NCBI GenBank assembly: GCA_003499955.1
Contig: DNRP01000049.1
Coordinates: 14,702-26,276 of the forward strand
Length of the DNA: 11,575 bases
Origin: Cyanobacteria bacterium UBA9971
GTDB taxonomy: Bacteria; Cyanobacteriota; Vampirovibrionia; Gastranaerophilales; UBA9971
Direction: 5' to 3'
Shown here in pieces: positions 5,789 through 11,575 of the stretch (position 1 is its first letter; the number at the start of each line of letters is the position of its first letter). Below the pieces are notes generated by a model, which was not told the origin of the DNA, made no database searches, and worked only from the letters and a program-made list of their open reading frames with translations. The position numbers and the translations under genes are program-made.

Positions 5789-6217
5789 ATGAGCAATATT
5801 TTAAAAATTTCAGAAGCTGCCTCTATAGCGTTACATGCAATGCTTATTCTTGCTTCAAAAGGCAATAAACTTGTTTCTGTAAAAGATATTGCCGGAAAAC
5901 TTAATATATCGGAAAATCATCTCTCTAAAGTTCTTCAAAGGCTTGCTAAAGCAGGACTGGTTGTTTCTATCAAGGGCAATAAGGGAGGATTTAGGCTTGC
6001 CAAAAATCCTGATACCATTAATTTTCTTGAGATTTATGAAGCTATTGACGGTAAATTTAAACCTTCAGCGTGTCTTTTGAATAAACCTTCATGTTCTCAT
6101 GCTTGTATAATGGGAGATTTGATGAATTCTATCAATAAACAGATTGAAGAATATTTTTCAAAAACAAAATTAACAGAATTTATTTTGTTGAATAAAACGA
6201 GTTTTTTAGAAGACTAA
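5789..6217 (+). CDS. Rrf2-family transcriptional regulator, probable Fe-S sensor
   Basis: A 142-residue regulator of the Rrf2 family (IscR, NsrR and relatives). The N-terminal winged helix-turn-helix spans about 5-75: ISEAASIALHAMLIL opens it, SVKDIAGKLNISENHLSKVLQRL (30-52) contains the recognition helix, and GNKGGFRLAK (63-72) is the wing. Three cysteines follow, Cys94, Cys102 and Cys106 (CLLNKPSCSHAC). They lie where IscR and NsrR bind their Fe-S cluster but with x7 and x3 spacing instead of the usual x5. A C-terminal dimerisation helix completes it. I chose ATG 5789 because the protein then starts like other family members; an in-frame TTG at 5777 would add four residues with no better ribosome binding site. 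It is first in an operon with a ferredoxin-domain gene and hcp, which points to control by NO or redox state. The exact signal is not visible. Confidence 0.92.
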   Translation: MSNILKISEAASIALHAMLILASKGNKLVSVKDIAGKLNISENHLSKVLQRLAKAGLVVSIKGNKGGFRLAKNPDTINFLEIYEAIDGKFKPSACLLNKPSCSHACIMGDLMNSINKQIEEYFSKTKLTEFILLNKTSFLED

Positions 6218-6242
6218 AATTTTTTGATTTTAAATAAGTATA

Positions 6243-6250
6243 TTGGTACT
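6243..6250 (+). promoter_or_regulatory. Operator-like half-site TTGGTACT between Rrf2 and ferredoxin genes
   Basis: TTGGTACT shares its first six bases with the left half of the operator over the -10 box (TTGGTA from 5740) and shares GGTACT with that operator's right half read inverted. It lies in the 63-base gap before the second gene. No strong promoter boxes are seen here, so it may be a minor site or chance. Confidence 0.25.
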
Positions 6251-6280
6251 GATTTGCTAAAAAGAGGCTAAATAAAAAAG

Positions 6281-7102
6281 ATGAAGAGAAAGATTATTAA
6301 AATTAACGAAGAAAAATGTACGGGATGCGGCGTTTGTATTCCTGATTGCCCTGAAGGTGCGCTACAGCTTATTGACGGAAAAGCAAGGCTTGTAAGCGAT
6401 TTGTTTTGTGATGGGCTTGGAGCTTGCGTAAAAATATGCCCTACAGGTGCAATGACAACCGAAGAAAGAGAAGCAGAGCCTTATGATGAATACAAAGTTA
6501 TGGATAATGTTGTAAAAGGCGGAAAAAACGTAATTAAAGCTCATCTTGTCCACTTAAAAGACCACGGGCAGGATGAATTTTTTAATCAGGCAATTGATTA
6601 TCTAAATAAAAATAATTTTGAAGTTCCTGTTCTTGAGACTAAACCTTTAGCCTGCGGTTGTCCCGGAACCATGCAGAAGGATTTAAGCCAGATGAAAAAA
6701 CAATCCTCGCAGCCTGCTCAAGCGTTAAACATTCAGTCAGAACTTAACAACTGGCCGATACAACTTAAGTTATTAAATCCTGACGCTCCATATCTCAAAA
6801 AGGCTGATTTGCTTATCGCAGCCGATTGTACGGCTTTTGCTTATCCGAATTTTCATCAGAAGTTTTTGAAAAATAAAATTTTAATTATGCTTTGTCCGAA
6901 ATTAGATGATAATTTACAGCTTTATATAGATAAACTTGTTTCTATATTTGAAATGCAGGAAATTAATTCCGTAACTATAGTACATATGGAAGTTCCCTGC
7001 TGTGGCGGTGTTGAAACAATAATCAAAGAAGCTCTTAATAAATCAGGTAAAAATATTATTATGAAAGACTATACGGTGTCTTTGACCGGTGAATTAGTAT
7101 AA
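6281..7102 (+). CDS. Ferredoxin-domain protein paired with Hcp, with extra cysteine motifs
   Basis: A 273-residue cytoplasmic iron-sulfur protein. Residues 1-60 are a two-cluster ferredoxin domain. Cluster 1 has the full set Cys13, 16, 19, 23 (CTGCGVCIPDCP). Cluster 2 reads CDGLGACVKICP, with Cys43, 49 and 53, but has Leu46 where the second cysteine is expected. A [3Fe-4S] cluster, or a site with a fourth non-Cys ligand, is therefore likely. The CDGLGAC form and the EEREAEPYDE segment after it are, as I recall, typical of this Hcp-linked family, so it is probably not damage. The remaining ~200 residues hold ACGCPGT (124-130), the conserved-looking AADCTAFAYPNF (180-191), LCPKLDD (204-210) and PCCGG (239-243), which could bind metal or act as redox thiols. 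It lies 15 bases before hcp, with an AGAGG site 13 bases before its own ATG. The likely role is electron donor to Hcp, in place of Hcr. That role is inferred from linkage. Confidence 0.88.
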   Translation: MKRKIIKINEEKCTGCGVCIPDCPEGALQLIDGKARLVSDLFCDGLGACVKICPTGAMTTEEREAEPYDEYKVMDNVVKGGKNVIKAHLVHLKDHGQDEFFNQAIDYLNKNNFEVPVLETKPLACGCPGTMQKDLSQMKKQSSQPAQALNIQSELNNWPIQLKLLNPDAPYLKKADLLIAADCTAFAYPNFHQKFLKNKILIMLCPKLDDNLQLYIDKLVSIFEMQEINSVTIVHMEVPCCGGVETIIKEALNKSGKNIIMKDYTVSLTGELV

Positions 7103-7117
7103 GAAGGAGAAAAATCA

Positions 7118-8764
7118 ATGAGTATGTTTTGTTATCAATGCGAGCAAACAGCAAAAGGACAGGGCTGTACGATAAAAGGAGTCTGCGGAAAAGACGAGAA
7201 AACAGCCAATTTGCAGGATTTAATTGTTGACGGACTAAAAGAACTTTCGTTTTATGCTTATAGGCTGAAAAAACTTGGTGTTAAAACATCAGAAGCTGAC
7301 AAAATGGTTATTGAAGGGCTATTTACAACAGTTACAAACGTAGATTTTGACCCCGAAAGATTAAGAAATATTATTCTTGAGCTTGCGGAATTAAGAAAAG
7401 CAGTAAAAGCAAAGTATATTGAAGTTGTTCAGGAAAAAGGAATTTCTCCAGAAAAGCCTGAAATTCCCGCTCTTAATATATTTTCAGATGATATTGAAGT
7501 TCTTTTTAATCAGGCTCAGGTTATTTCAATTATGAAAAGAAAAGAATGGGAAAATCCTGATATTCTTTCGCTTCAGGAAATTATAACTTACGGATTGAAA
7601 GGTGCTGCTGCTTACGCAGATCATGCTAGAGTTTTAGGTCATGAAAATGATGAAGTTTATGAGTTTTTTCACGAAGCTTTGAGTTTTCTTACTAAAAAAG
7701 AACCCCCGGTTGATGAAGTGCTAGGGTATACTTTAAAAACAGGTGAAGTTAACTTAAAAGTTATGGAACTTCTTGATGCAGCTAACACAGGAGCTTATGG
7801 ACATCCTGAACCTACAAAAGTTCGCGTAACTCCTGTTAAAGGAAAAGCTATAGTTGTTTCAGGTCACGATTTAAAAGACCTTGAAGAACTCTTGAAACAG
7901 ACTGAAGGCAGAGGAATCAATGTTTACACGCATGGAGAAATGCTTCCTTGTCTTGCATATCCTGAACTTAAAAAATACAAGCATCTTGTGGGGAATTATG
8001 GCGGTGCATGGCAGGATCAGCAGAAAGAATTTGCCGAATTTCCCGGTGCAATTTTGATGACGACAAATTGTATTCAAGACCCAAAAAATTATACAGGAAG
8101 AATCTTTACGACAGGTCTGGTTGCATGGCCAAATGTGGTTCATGTCGTTGATAAAAAATTCCAGCCTGTAATTGATGCTGCTCTTGAGGCAGAAGGGTTT
8201 ACCGAAGATGGTGAAGAAAAATATATTACGATAGGATTTGGGAGAAACGCGGTTTTAAACGTGGCTGACAAAGTAATTGATGCCGTAAAAGCCGGACAAA
8301 TCAAGCATTTCTTTCTGATAGGCGGATGTGACGGAGCAAAAAGCGGAAGAAATTATTATACGGAATTTGCTCAAAAAGTTCCTCAGGACAGTGTAATTTT
8401 AACTCTTGCATGCGGAAAATACAGGTTTAACAAGTTGGAGTTCGGTGATATTGGCGGTATTCCAAGGCTTCTTGATATCGGGCAGTGTAATGATGCTTAT
8501 TCAGCTGTAAAAATTGCAGTTGCTCTTGCTGAAGCTTTTGATACAGATGTAAACAGTCTGCCGTTATCATTTATTCTTTCCTGGTATGAGCAAAAAGCGG
8601 TTGCTATTTTGCTTACATTGTTTTATCTTGGAATTAAAAATATTAGGCTTGGACCAACGCTGCCTGCTTTTATAACCCCGAATGTATTGAATATTCTTGT
8701 GGAAAAATTTAATATTCAGCCAATAACTACTCCTGAGGAGGATTTAAAGGCAATTTTAGGATAA
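7118..8764 (+). CDS. hcp: Hybrid cluster protein (hydroxylamine / nitric oxide reductase)
   Basis: A 548-residue cytoplasmic Hcp, full length. The N-terminal cluster is bound by Cys5, 8, 17 and 23 in C-x2-C-x8-C-x5-C spacing. That is the [4Fe-4S] form of strict anaerobes such as Desulfovibrio, not the enteric [2Fe-2S] form. All expected ligands of the 4Fe-2S-2O hybrid cluster are present: His250 (SGHD), Glu274 (HGEML), Cys318 (TTNCIQDP), Cys404 (GGCDG), Cys432 (LACGKYRF), Cys457 (GQCNDAYS), Glu491 and nearby Lys493 (WYEQK). Known activities of the family are reduction of hydroxylamine to ammonia and, physiologically, of NO to N2O, with a reported role in protein S-nitrosylation in E. coli. 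No hcr reductase gene follows; the upstream ferredoxin-domain protein is the likely donor. AAGGAG eight bases before ATG 7118 supports the start. It is the last gene of the Rrf2 operon and ends at a strong terminator. Confidence 0.98.
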   Translation: MSMFCYQCEQTAKGQGCTIKGVCGKDEKTANLQDLIVDGLKELSFYAYRLKKLGVKTSEADKMVIEGLFTTVTNVDFDPERLRNIILELAELRKAVKAKYIEVVQEKGISPEKPEIPALNIFSDDIEVLFNQAQVISIMKRKEWENPDILSLQEIITYGLKGAAAYADHARVLGHENDEVYEFFHEALSFLTKKEPPVDEVLGYTLKTGEVNLKVMELLDAANTGAYGHPEPTKVRVTPVKGKAIVVSGHDLKDLEELLKQTEGRGINVYTHGEMLPCLAYPELKKYKHLVGNYGGAWQDQQKEFAEFPGAILMTTNCIQDPKNYTGRIFTTGLVAWPNVVHVVDKKFQPVIDAALEAEGFTEDGEEKYITIGFGRNAVLNVADKVIDAVKAGQIKHFFLIGGCDGAKSGRNYYTEFAQKVPQDSVILTLACGKYRFNKLEFGDIGGIPRLLDIGQCNDAYSAVKIAVALAEAFDTDVNSLPLSFILSWYEQKAVAILLTLFYLGIKNIRLGPTLPAFITPNVLNILVEKFNIQPITTPEEDLKAILG

Positions 8765-8805
8765 AAACAGAAAGAGGTCGGAGTATTCCGACCTCTTTCT
8801 GTTTT
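8764..8805. terminator. Rho-independent terminator after hcp
   Basis: A perfect 19-bp stem (8764-8782 with 8787-8805) around the loop GTAT. The arms start AAAACAG and end CTGTTTT, so the hairpin carries its own T run on both strands and could work for hcp and for transcripts coming the other way. It begins immediately at the hcp stop codon. Confidence 0.92.
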
Positions 8806-8874
8806 ATACCGCTCCAACTAAATAATCGATAGATGAAAAATATTTTGCTAAAGCGGTATACTTTGTTAGGAGCG
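8805..8874. repeat. Overlapping inverted repeats downstream of hcp
   Basis: TATACCGCT (8805-8813) and AGCGGTATA (8852-8860) are perfect 9-bp inverted arms. GCTCCAAC (8811-8818) and GTTAGGAGC (8865-8873) are a second pair, with one extra base, overlapping the first. The two pairings are mutually exclusive in part. Their function is not evident. Confidence 0.5.
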
Positions 8875-8875
8875 T

Positions 8876-8913
8876 TTTTCGAGAAAATCGGGCTTTGCCC
8901 GTTTTATCGAAAA
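8876..8913. terminator. Hairpin between converging genes, possible chemoreceptor terminator
   Basis: TTTTCGA (8876-8882) pairs with TCGAAAA (8907-8913), AAAA (8884-8887) with TTTT (8902-8905), and CGGGC (8889-8893) with GCCCG (8897-8901) around a TTT loop, with one mismatch and one bulge. It lies about 30 bases past the chemoreceptor stop codon on the minus strand. The T run on that strand is inside the stem foot and not after it, so terminator activity is likely but not textbook. Confidence 0.55.
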
Positions 8914-8944
8914 TAAACTCGTTTTAGTATAGAATTTATTTTTT

Positions 8945-11071
8945 TTAAATTTTGAATACAGACATTTGTTTTGTAAGGTTTTCTGCAACACCGGCAAGGG
9001 TTTGAGAACTTGCACTGATTTCTTCAAGGCTTGCTGTTTGTTCTTCTGTAATGCTTGAAATTTCTTCGGCGCTTGCGGCTGTTTCTTCTGTTATTGCAGA
9101 GATGTTTTCTATCATTTGTACTATTTCTTCCGAATTTCTTGCTACGCCATCTATTTCTTTTGATATTCCCTGTATTTTGTTATTGGCGGCTTTTGCTTGA
9201 ATAATAATATTATCGAGGGCTTTTCCGGCATCATTTATTACCAAAACACCTTCTTCTACTTCATTTGTTGCTTTATTCATTGTGGTTACTGCAATTTGTG
9301 TTTTATTTTGAATTTCTTTTATCATTGCAGTGATTTTTTCTGTGGCATTTGCTGATTGTCCTGCCAGTTTTTTAACTTCGTCTGCTACGACCGCAAAACC
9401 TTTACCGTGTTCGCCTGCTCTTGCTGCTTCTATCGCTGCGTTAAGCGCTAATAAATTTGTCTGACCGGCTATATTTTTTATTAAGTCTACTATTTGTTCG
9501 ATTTCTGAACTTAACTGACCAAGTTCGGAAATATTTACTGATATATCTCCGGCAACTTGTTTAATACTATTTATTTTGCTTACAGCTTTATTAACGTGTT
9601 CGGCACCGGTATTTGCATTTGTTTCTGTATCATTTCCCAATTGAGCAACTATTTTTGCTTCTTCTGACACACCTTGTATTATTTTATTCATTTTATTTAT
9701 ATTAGAAGCACCATCTTCCACGTTTCTGGAAATTTCCTGAGCGCCCTGCGCCAGTTGTGCTGTACTAATGGATGCCTGCTGTGCTCCTTGCGCAGTTTGT
9801 TCCGTAGCTCCGGTCAATTCATTTGTTGCTTTATTTACATTTTGAGCTGCTTCACCAACACTTGCCATCATGTTTTTTAAATGATTTAAAAAGTTTTTGA
9901 ATGTCCTGTAAAGTTCGCCAATTTCATCCTTATTATTGTTATTTTCAATAACAACAGTAAAATCATTTTGCTCAAGTTTTTTGCTTATTGCAGTTAGATT
10001 TTCTATAGGTTTGGTAATTCTTGTAGCTACAAAAAACGTTATTGGTATAGTAATCAATATAATTGCGAATAATCCCAGAAAAAGATTTATACCGAATTTT
10101 TCTTTAACTATAGAATAAATATAATCTTCTGATACAGCCGTAAATAAAGCGCCTATAACTTTTTTATCGACATTTTTGATGGGTTTATAGTATGACCAGT
10201 ATGGTTTGCCCACAACCATAGCTATATCTTTATAATCATTGCCTTCAATTAAAACTTTATCAACTACTTTAGCCGATAATAAAGTACCTACGGCTCTTTT
10301 TCCCTGTTTATTTAATACAGTAGTGGCTATTCTTAAGTCATCTTTAAAAATTGTTATAGCCGTTCCTTTGTTTTTATTTTTTGCTTTTTCAATTAAATCA
10401 AATTGTTTATTTAAAACAGACGCTGCAAGAATTGCCCCGATAGGTTCTTTATTGCCTGTAGACTGTATGGGAGTTATAACAAGATTAACAAGGGCATCTT
10501 CTTCCAGTTTTTTGGTTATAAAATCTTTCTTACTGCCGTCAGTCGGTTTTCTTTGAAGTTTAGCTTTTTCATATAAATTTAAGCTTTCTTTGATTAAATC
10601 CTTTTTCCCGATAACTTCAAAAGATTTATACTGTTTATTTTTTTCTATTGAAGATTGAACTAAATTGTTTAACGATGAAAATTTATCGCCAACCCTGTTA
10701 AAATTGTTCTGATCAGCAATAATTTCCCCTTTTTTGTTAAAAACAATCAAAATATCGACAGAATCATTTTTTGATTTTAGAGATATATCATTATTTAAAG
10801 TTTTATAATCGTTATTAATTATTGCGTTTTTTAAAGCATTATTTTTTGAAAGAAAAGATGTAAGTTCATTTAGTTTATTATTTTGTTCATCAAGTAAAAG
10901 ATTTAAAATTCTACTGTTTAACTCACTTTCAGAAAGAGCAAAATATTTAACTATTTGTTGTCCTGAAAATATAGAAATAATTAAGATTAATATGATTGAA
11001 AATAATAAATTAAATCCGTAAAGAAACAATATTTTGTTTTTAACTTTTAAATCAAGAAAAAATTTGCGCAT
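8945..11071 (-). CDS. Methyl-accepting chemotaxis protein with periplasmic Cache-type sensor
   Basis: A 708-residue transmembrane chemoreceptor. Membrane segment 1 is about residues 14-36. The periplasmic sensor is about 37-327, roughly 290 residues with the [17 protein letters not shown] (105-121) and [12 protein letters not shown] (308-319) patterns of double-Cache folds. Membrane segment 2 is about 328-350. HAMP follows at about 351-403 (starting [14 protein letters not shown]), and the long cytoplasmic helical hairpin fills 404-708. The hairpin tip is intact: [44 protein letters not shown] (about 527-570), the site that binds CheW and CheA. Ala/Glu/Gln-rich flanks hold likely methylation sites. 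It ends in SVFKI with no CheR-docking pentapeptide. The ligand is unknown; Cache domains usually bind small organic molecules. AGGGGT eight bases before the ATG supports the start. No che or flagellar genes are in the window, so it is an orphan receptor locus. Confidence 0.96.
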   Translation of the reverse strand: MRKFFLDLKVKNKILFLYGFNLLFSIILILIISIFSGQQIVKYFALSESELNSRILNLLLDEQNNKLNELTSFLSKNNALKNAIINNDYKTLNNDISLKSKNDSVDILIVFNKKGEIIADQNNFNRVGDKFSSLNNLVQSSIEKNKQYKSFEVIGKKDLIKESLNLYEKAKLQRKPTDGSKKDFITKKLEEDALVNLVITPIQSTGNKEPIGAILAASVLNKQFDLIEKAKNKNKGTAITIFKDDLRIATTVLNKQGKRAVGTLLSAKVVDKVLIEGNDYKDIAMVVGKPYWSYYKPIKNVDKKVIGALFTAVSEDYIYSIVKEKFGINLFLGLFAIILITIPITFFVATRITKPIENLTAISKKLEQNDFTVVIENNNNKDEIGELYRTFKNFLNHLKNMMASVGEAAQNVNKATNELTGATEQTAQGAQQASISTAQLAQGAQEISRNVEDGASNINKMNKIIQGVSEEAKIVAQLGNDTETNANTGAEHVNKAVSKINSIKQVAGDISVNISELGQLSSEIEQIVDLIKNIAGQTNLLALNAAIEAARAGEHGKGFAVVADEVKKLAGQSANATEKITAMIKEIQNKTQIAVTTMNKATNEVEEGVLVINDAGKALDNIIIQAKAANNKIQGISKEIDGVARNSEEIVQMIENISAITEETAASAEEISSITEEQTASLEEISASSQTLAGVAENLTKQMSVFKI

Positions 11072-11114
11072 ATAAAAACCCCTATTTTAAAATGTAGAAA
11101 AGTATTCCTTGTTT

Positions 11115-11142
11115 ATTATAAATTAATTTATCGACAACTTAA
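11115..11142 (-). promoter_or_regulatory. Candidate chemoreceptor promoter
   Basis: On the minus strand a perfect TATAAT (11120-11115) lies 17 bases after a poor -35, TTTAAG. Overlapping it, GTCGATAA (11135-11128) matches seven of eight bases of the flagellar sigma-28 -10 box, but the matching -35 box is weak. Which, if either, is used cannot be decided from sequence. Confidence 0.3.
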
Positions 11143-11182
11143 AACAAGTATATTACTTTTTTTGAAAAAGTAGAAGAATTAT

Positions 11183-11494
11183 TTAAGGTTTAGTTGGACA
11201 AATAGATAATTTTGTTTTATTTAAAATTATTTTCCAGTATTTTTTACTCTCTTTTTTGAATTTTTTTAAATTTATTACAGGGTTGTTTTGTAGATTTTTT
11301 AAACTTTCTATTTGTTTTTCTAAATCTTGATATTGCTCCGGCACTTTTACTATTATCCTATCTGCCTCTTCTTTGATGTAAATGTTAACAAGTTCTAAAA
11401 GTACACAAAGATCCGAGCTTGCTGTTGTTGGGTTTTCAAATAATCTTTGTGCGATTGCTTCCGCTTTTTTTTTGAGTGAATTTTTGTTTTGCAT
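11183..11494 (-). CDS. Small unrecognised helical protein, 103 residues
   Basis: I do not recognise this protein. It is Lys- and Glu-rich and mostly helical by composition. There is a short helix NSLKKKAEAIAQRLFEN at the N-terminus, a hydrophobic stretch SSDLCVLLELVNIYIKEEADRIIV (27-50), and a charged helix EQYQDLEKQIESLKNLQ (53-69) that could form a coiled coil. It ends in CPTKP. There is no signal peptide and no membrane segment. The ribosome binding site is weak (GAG about 11 bases before ATG), but an extended -10 lies upstream. It reads in the same direction as the chemoreceptor, 111 bases ahead of it. Coding status is likely from its length, composition and strand, not from homology. Confidence 0.6.
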   Translation of the reverse strand: MQNKNSLKKKAEAIAQRLFENPTTASSDLCVLLELVNIYIKEEADRIIVKVPEQYQDLEKQIESLKNLQNNPVINLKKFKKESKKYWKIILNKTKLSICPTKP

Positions 11495-11552
11495 TTTTTA
11501 AAATTCTCATTTCTTTTTTACAATGCAATTTAAAACTTAATATGTAAAATAT

Positions 11553-11561
11553 ATTATAACA
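11553..11561 (-). promoter_or_regulatory. Extended -10 element upstream of the small ORF
   Basis: On the minus strand the sequence reads TGTTATAAT, the TGn-TATAAT extended -10 form. A -35 box, if present, would lie at or beyond the right edge of the window. The start point would be about 50 bases before the small ORF. Confidence 0.45.
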
Positions 11562-11575
11562 TAGGTTACAATATT

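Noticed and set aside
7871..8143. Minus-strand ORF inside hcp
   Set aside because: It is antisense to an intact, fully conserved catalytic region of hcp and resembles no protein family.

Overview
This is a low-GC, compactly coded window of bacterial chromosome with ten protein-coding genes, one cut by the left edge, and no rRNA, tRNA, CRISPR array or transposase. Iron-sulfur proteins typical of anaerobes (hybrid cluster protein, an HgdC-type activase, a ferredoxin-domain protein) sit beside a two-component kinase, a transmembrane chemoreceptor and a tandem universal stress protein. This suggests a free-living or gut-associated anaerobe. The protein flavour and AT-rich codon use would fit non-photosynthetic cyanobacterial relatives (Melainabacteria/Vampirovibrionia) or a similar low-GC lineage. 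That placement is only an impression and rests on no search.

Layout. Positions 2-1453 (+): the C-terminal 483 residues of a GAF-containing sensor histidine kinase whose start lies outside the window. 1494-2207 (-): a GT2 polyprenyl-phosphate-type glycosyltransferase with a clear promoter. 2445-3470 (+): an activase of the 2-hydroxyacyl-CoA dehydratase family without its dehydratase. 3471-3937: a 467-base gene-free region with a strong promoter-like sequence followed by two large inverted repeats, leading into 3938-4537 (+), an unrecognised protein with two LPxGVxK motifs and a coiled-coil tail. 4542-5444 (-): a two-domain universal stress protein ending 4 bases from that gene. 5445-5788: a second structured spacer with a GC-rich folded repeat and then the regulatory region of the next operon.

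The functional core is 5721-8805: an Rrf2-family regulator with three cysteines, a ferredoxin-domain protein with extra cysteine motifs, and hybrid cluster protein (hcp), closed by a 19-bp perfect terminator stem. The promoter (TTGACA, 17 bp, TATTCT) has a 16-bp palindrome across its -10 box, as expected for an autoregulated Fe-S repressor. The simplest reading is a nitrosative-stress operon: the regulator senses NO or redox state through an Fe-S cluster, Hcp reduces NO or hydroxylamine, and the ferredoxin-like protein feeds it electrons in place of the Hcr reductase of enterics.

8806-8944 holds further inverted repeats between the converging hcp and chemoreceptor genes. 8945-11071 (-) is a full-length methyl-accepting chemotaxis protein with a Cache-like sensor, and 11183-11494 (-) is a small unrecognised ORF upstream of it.
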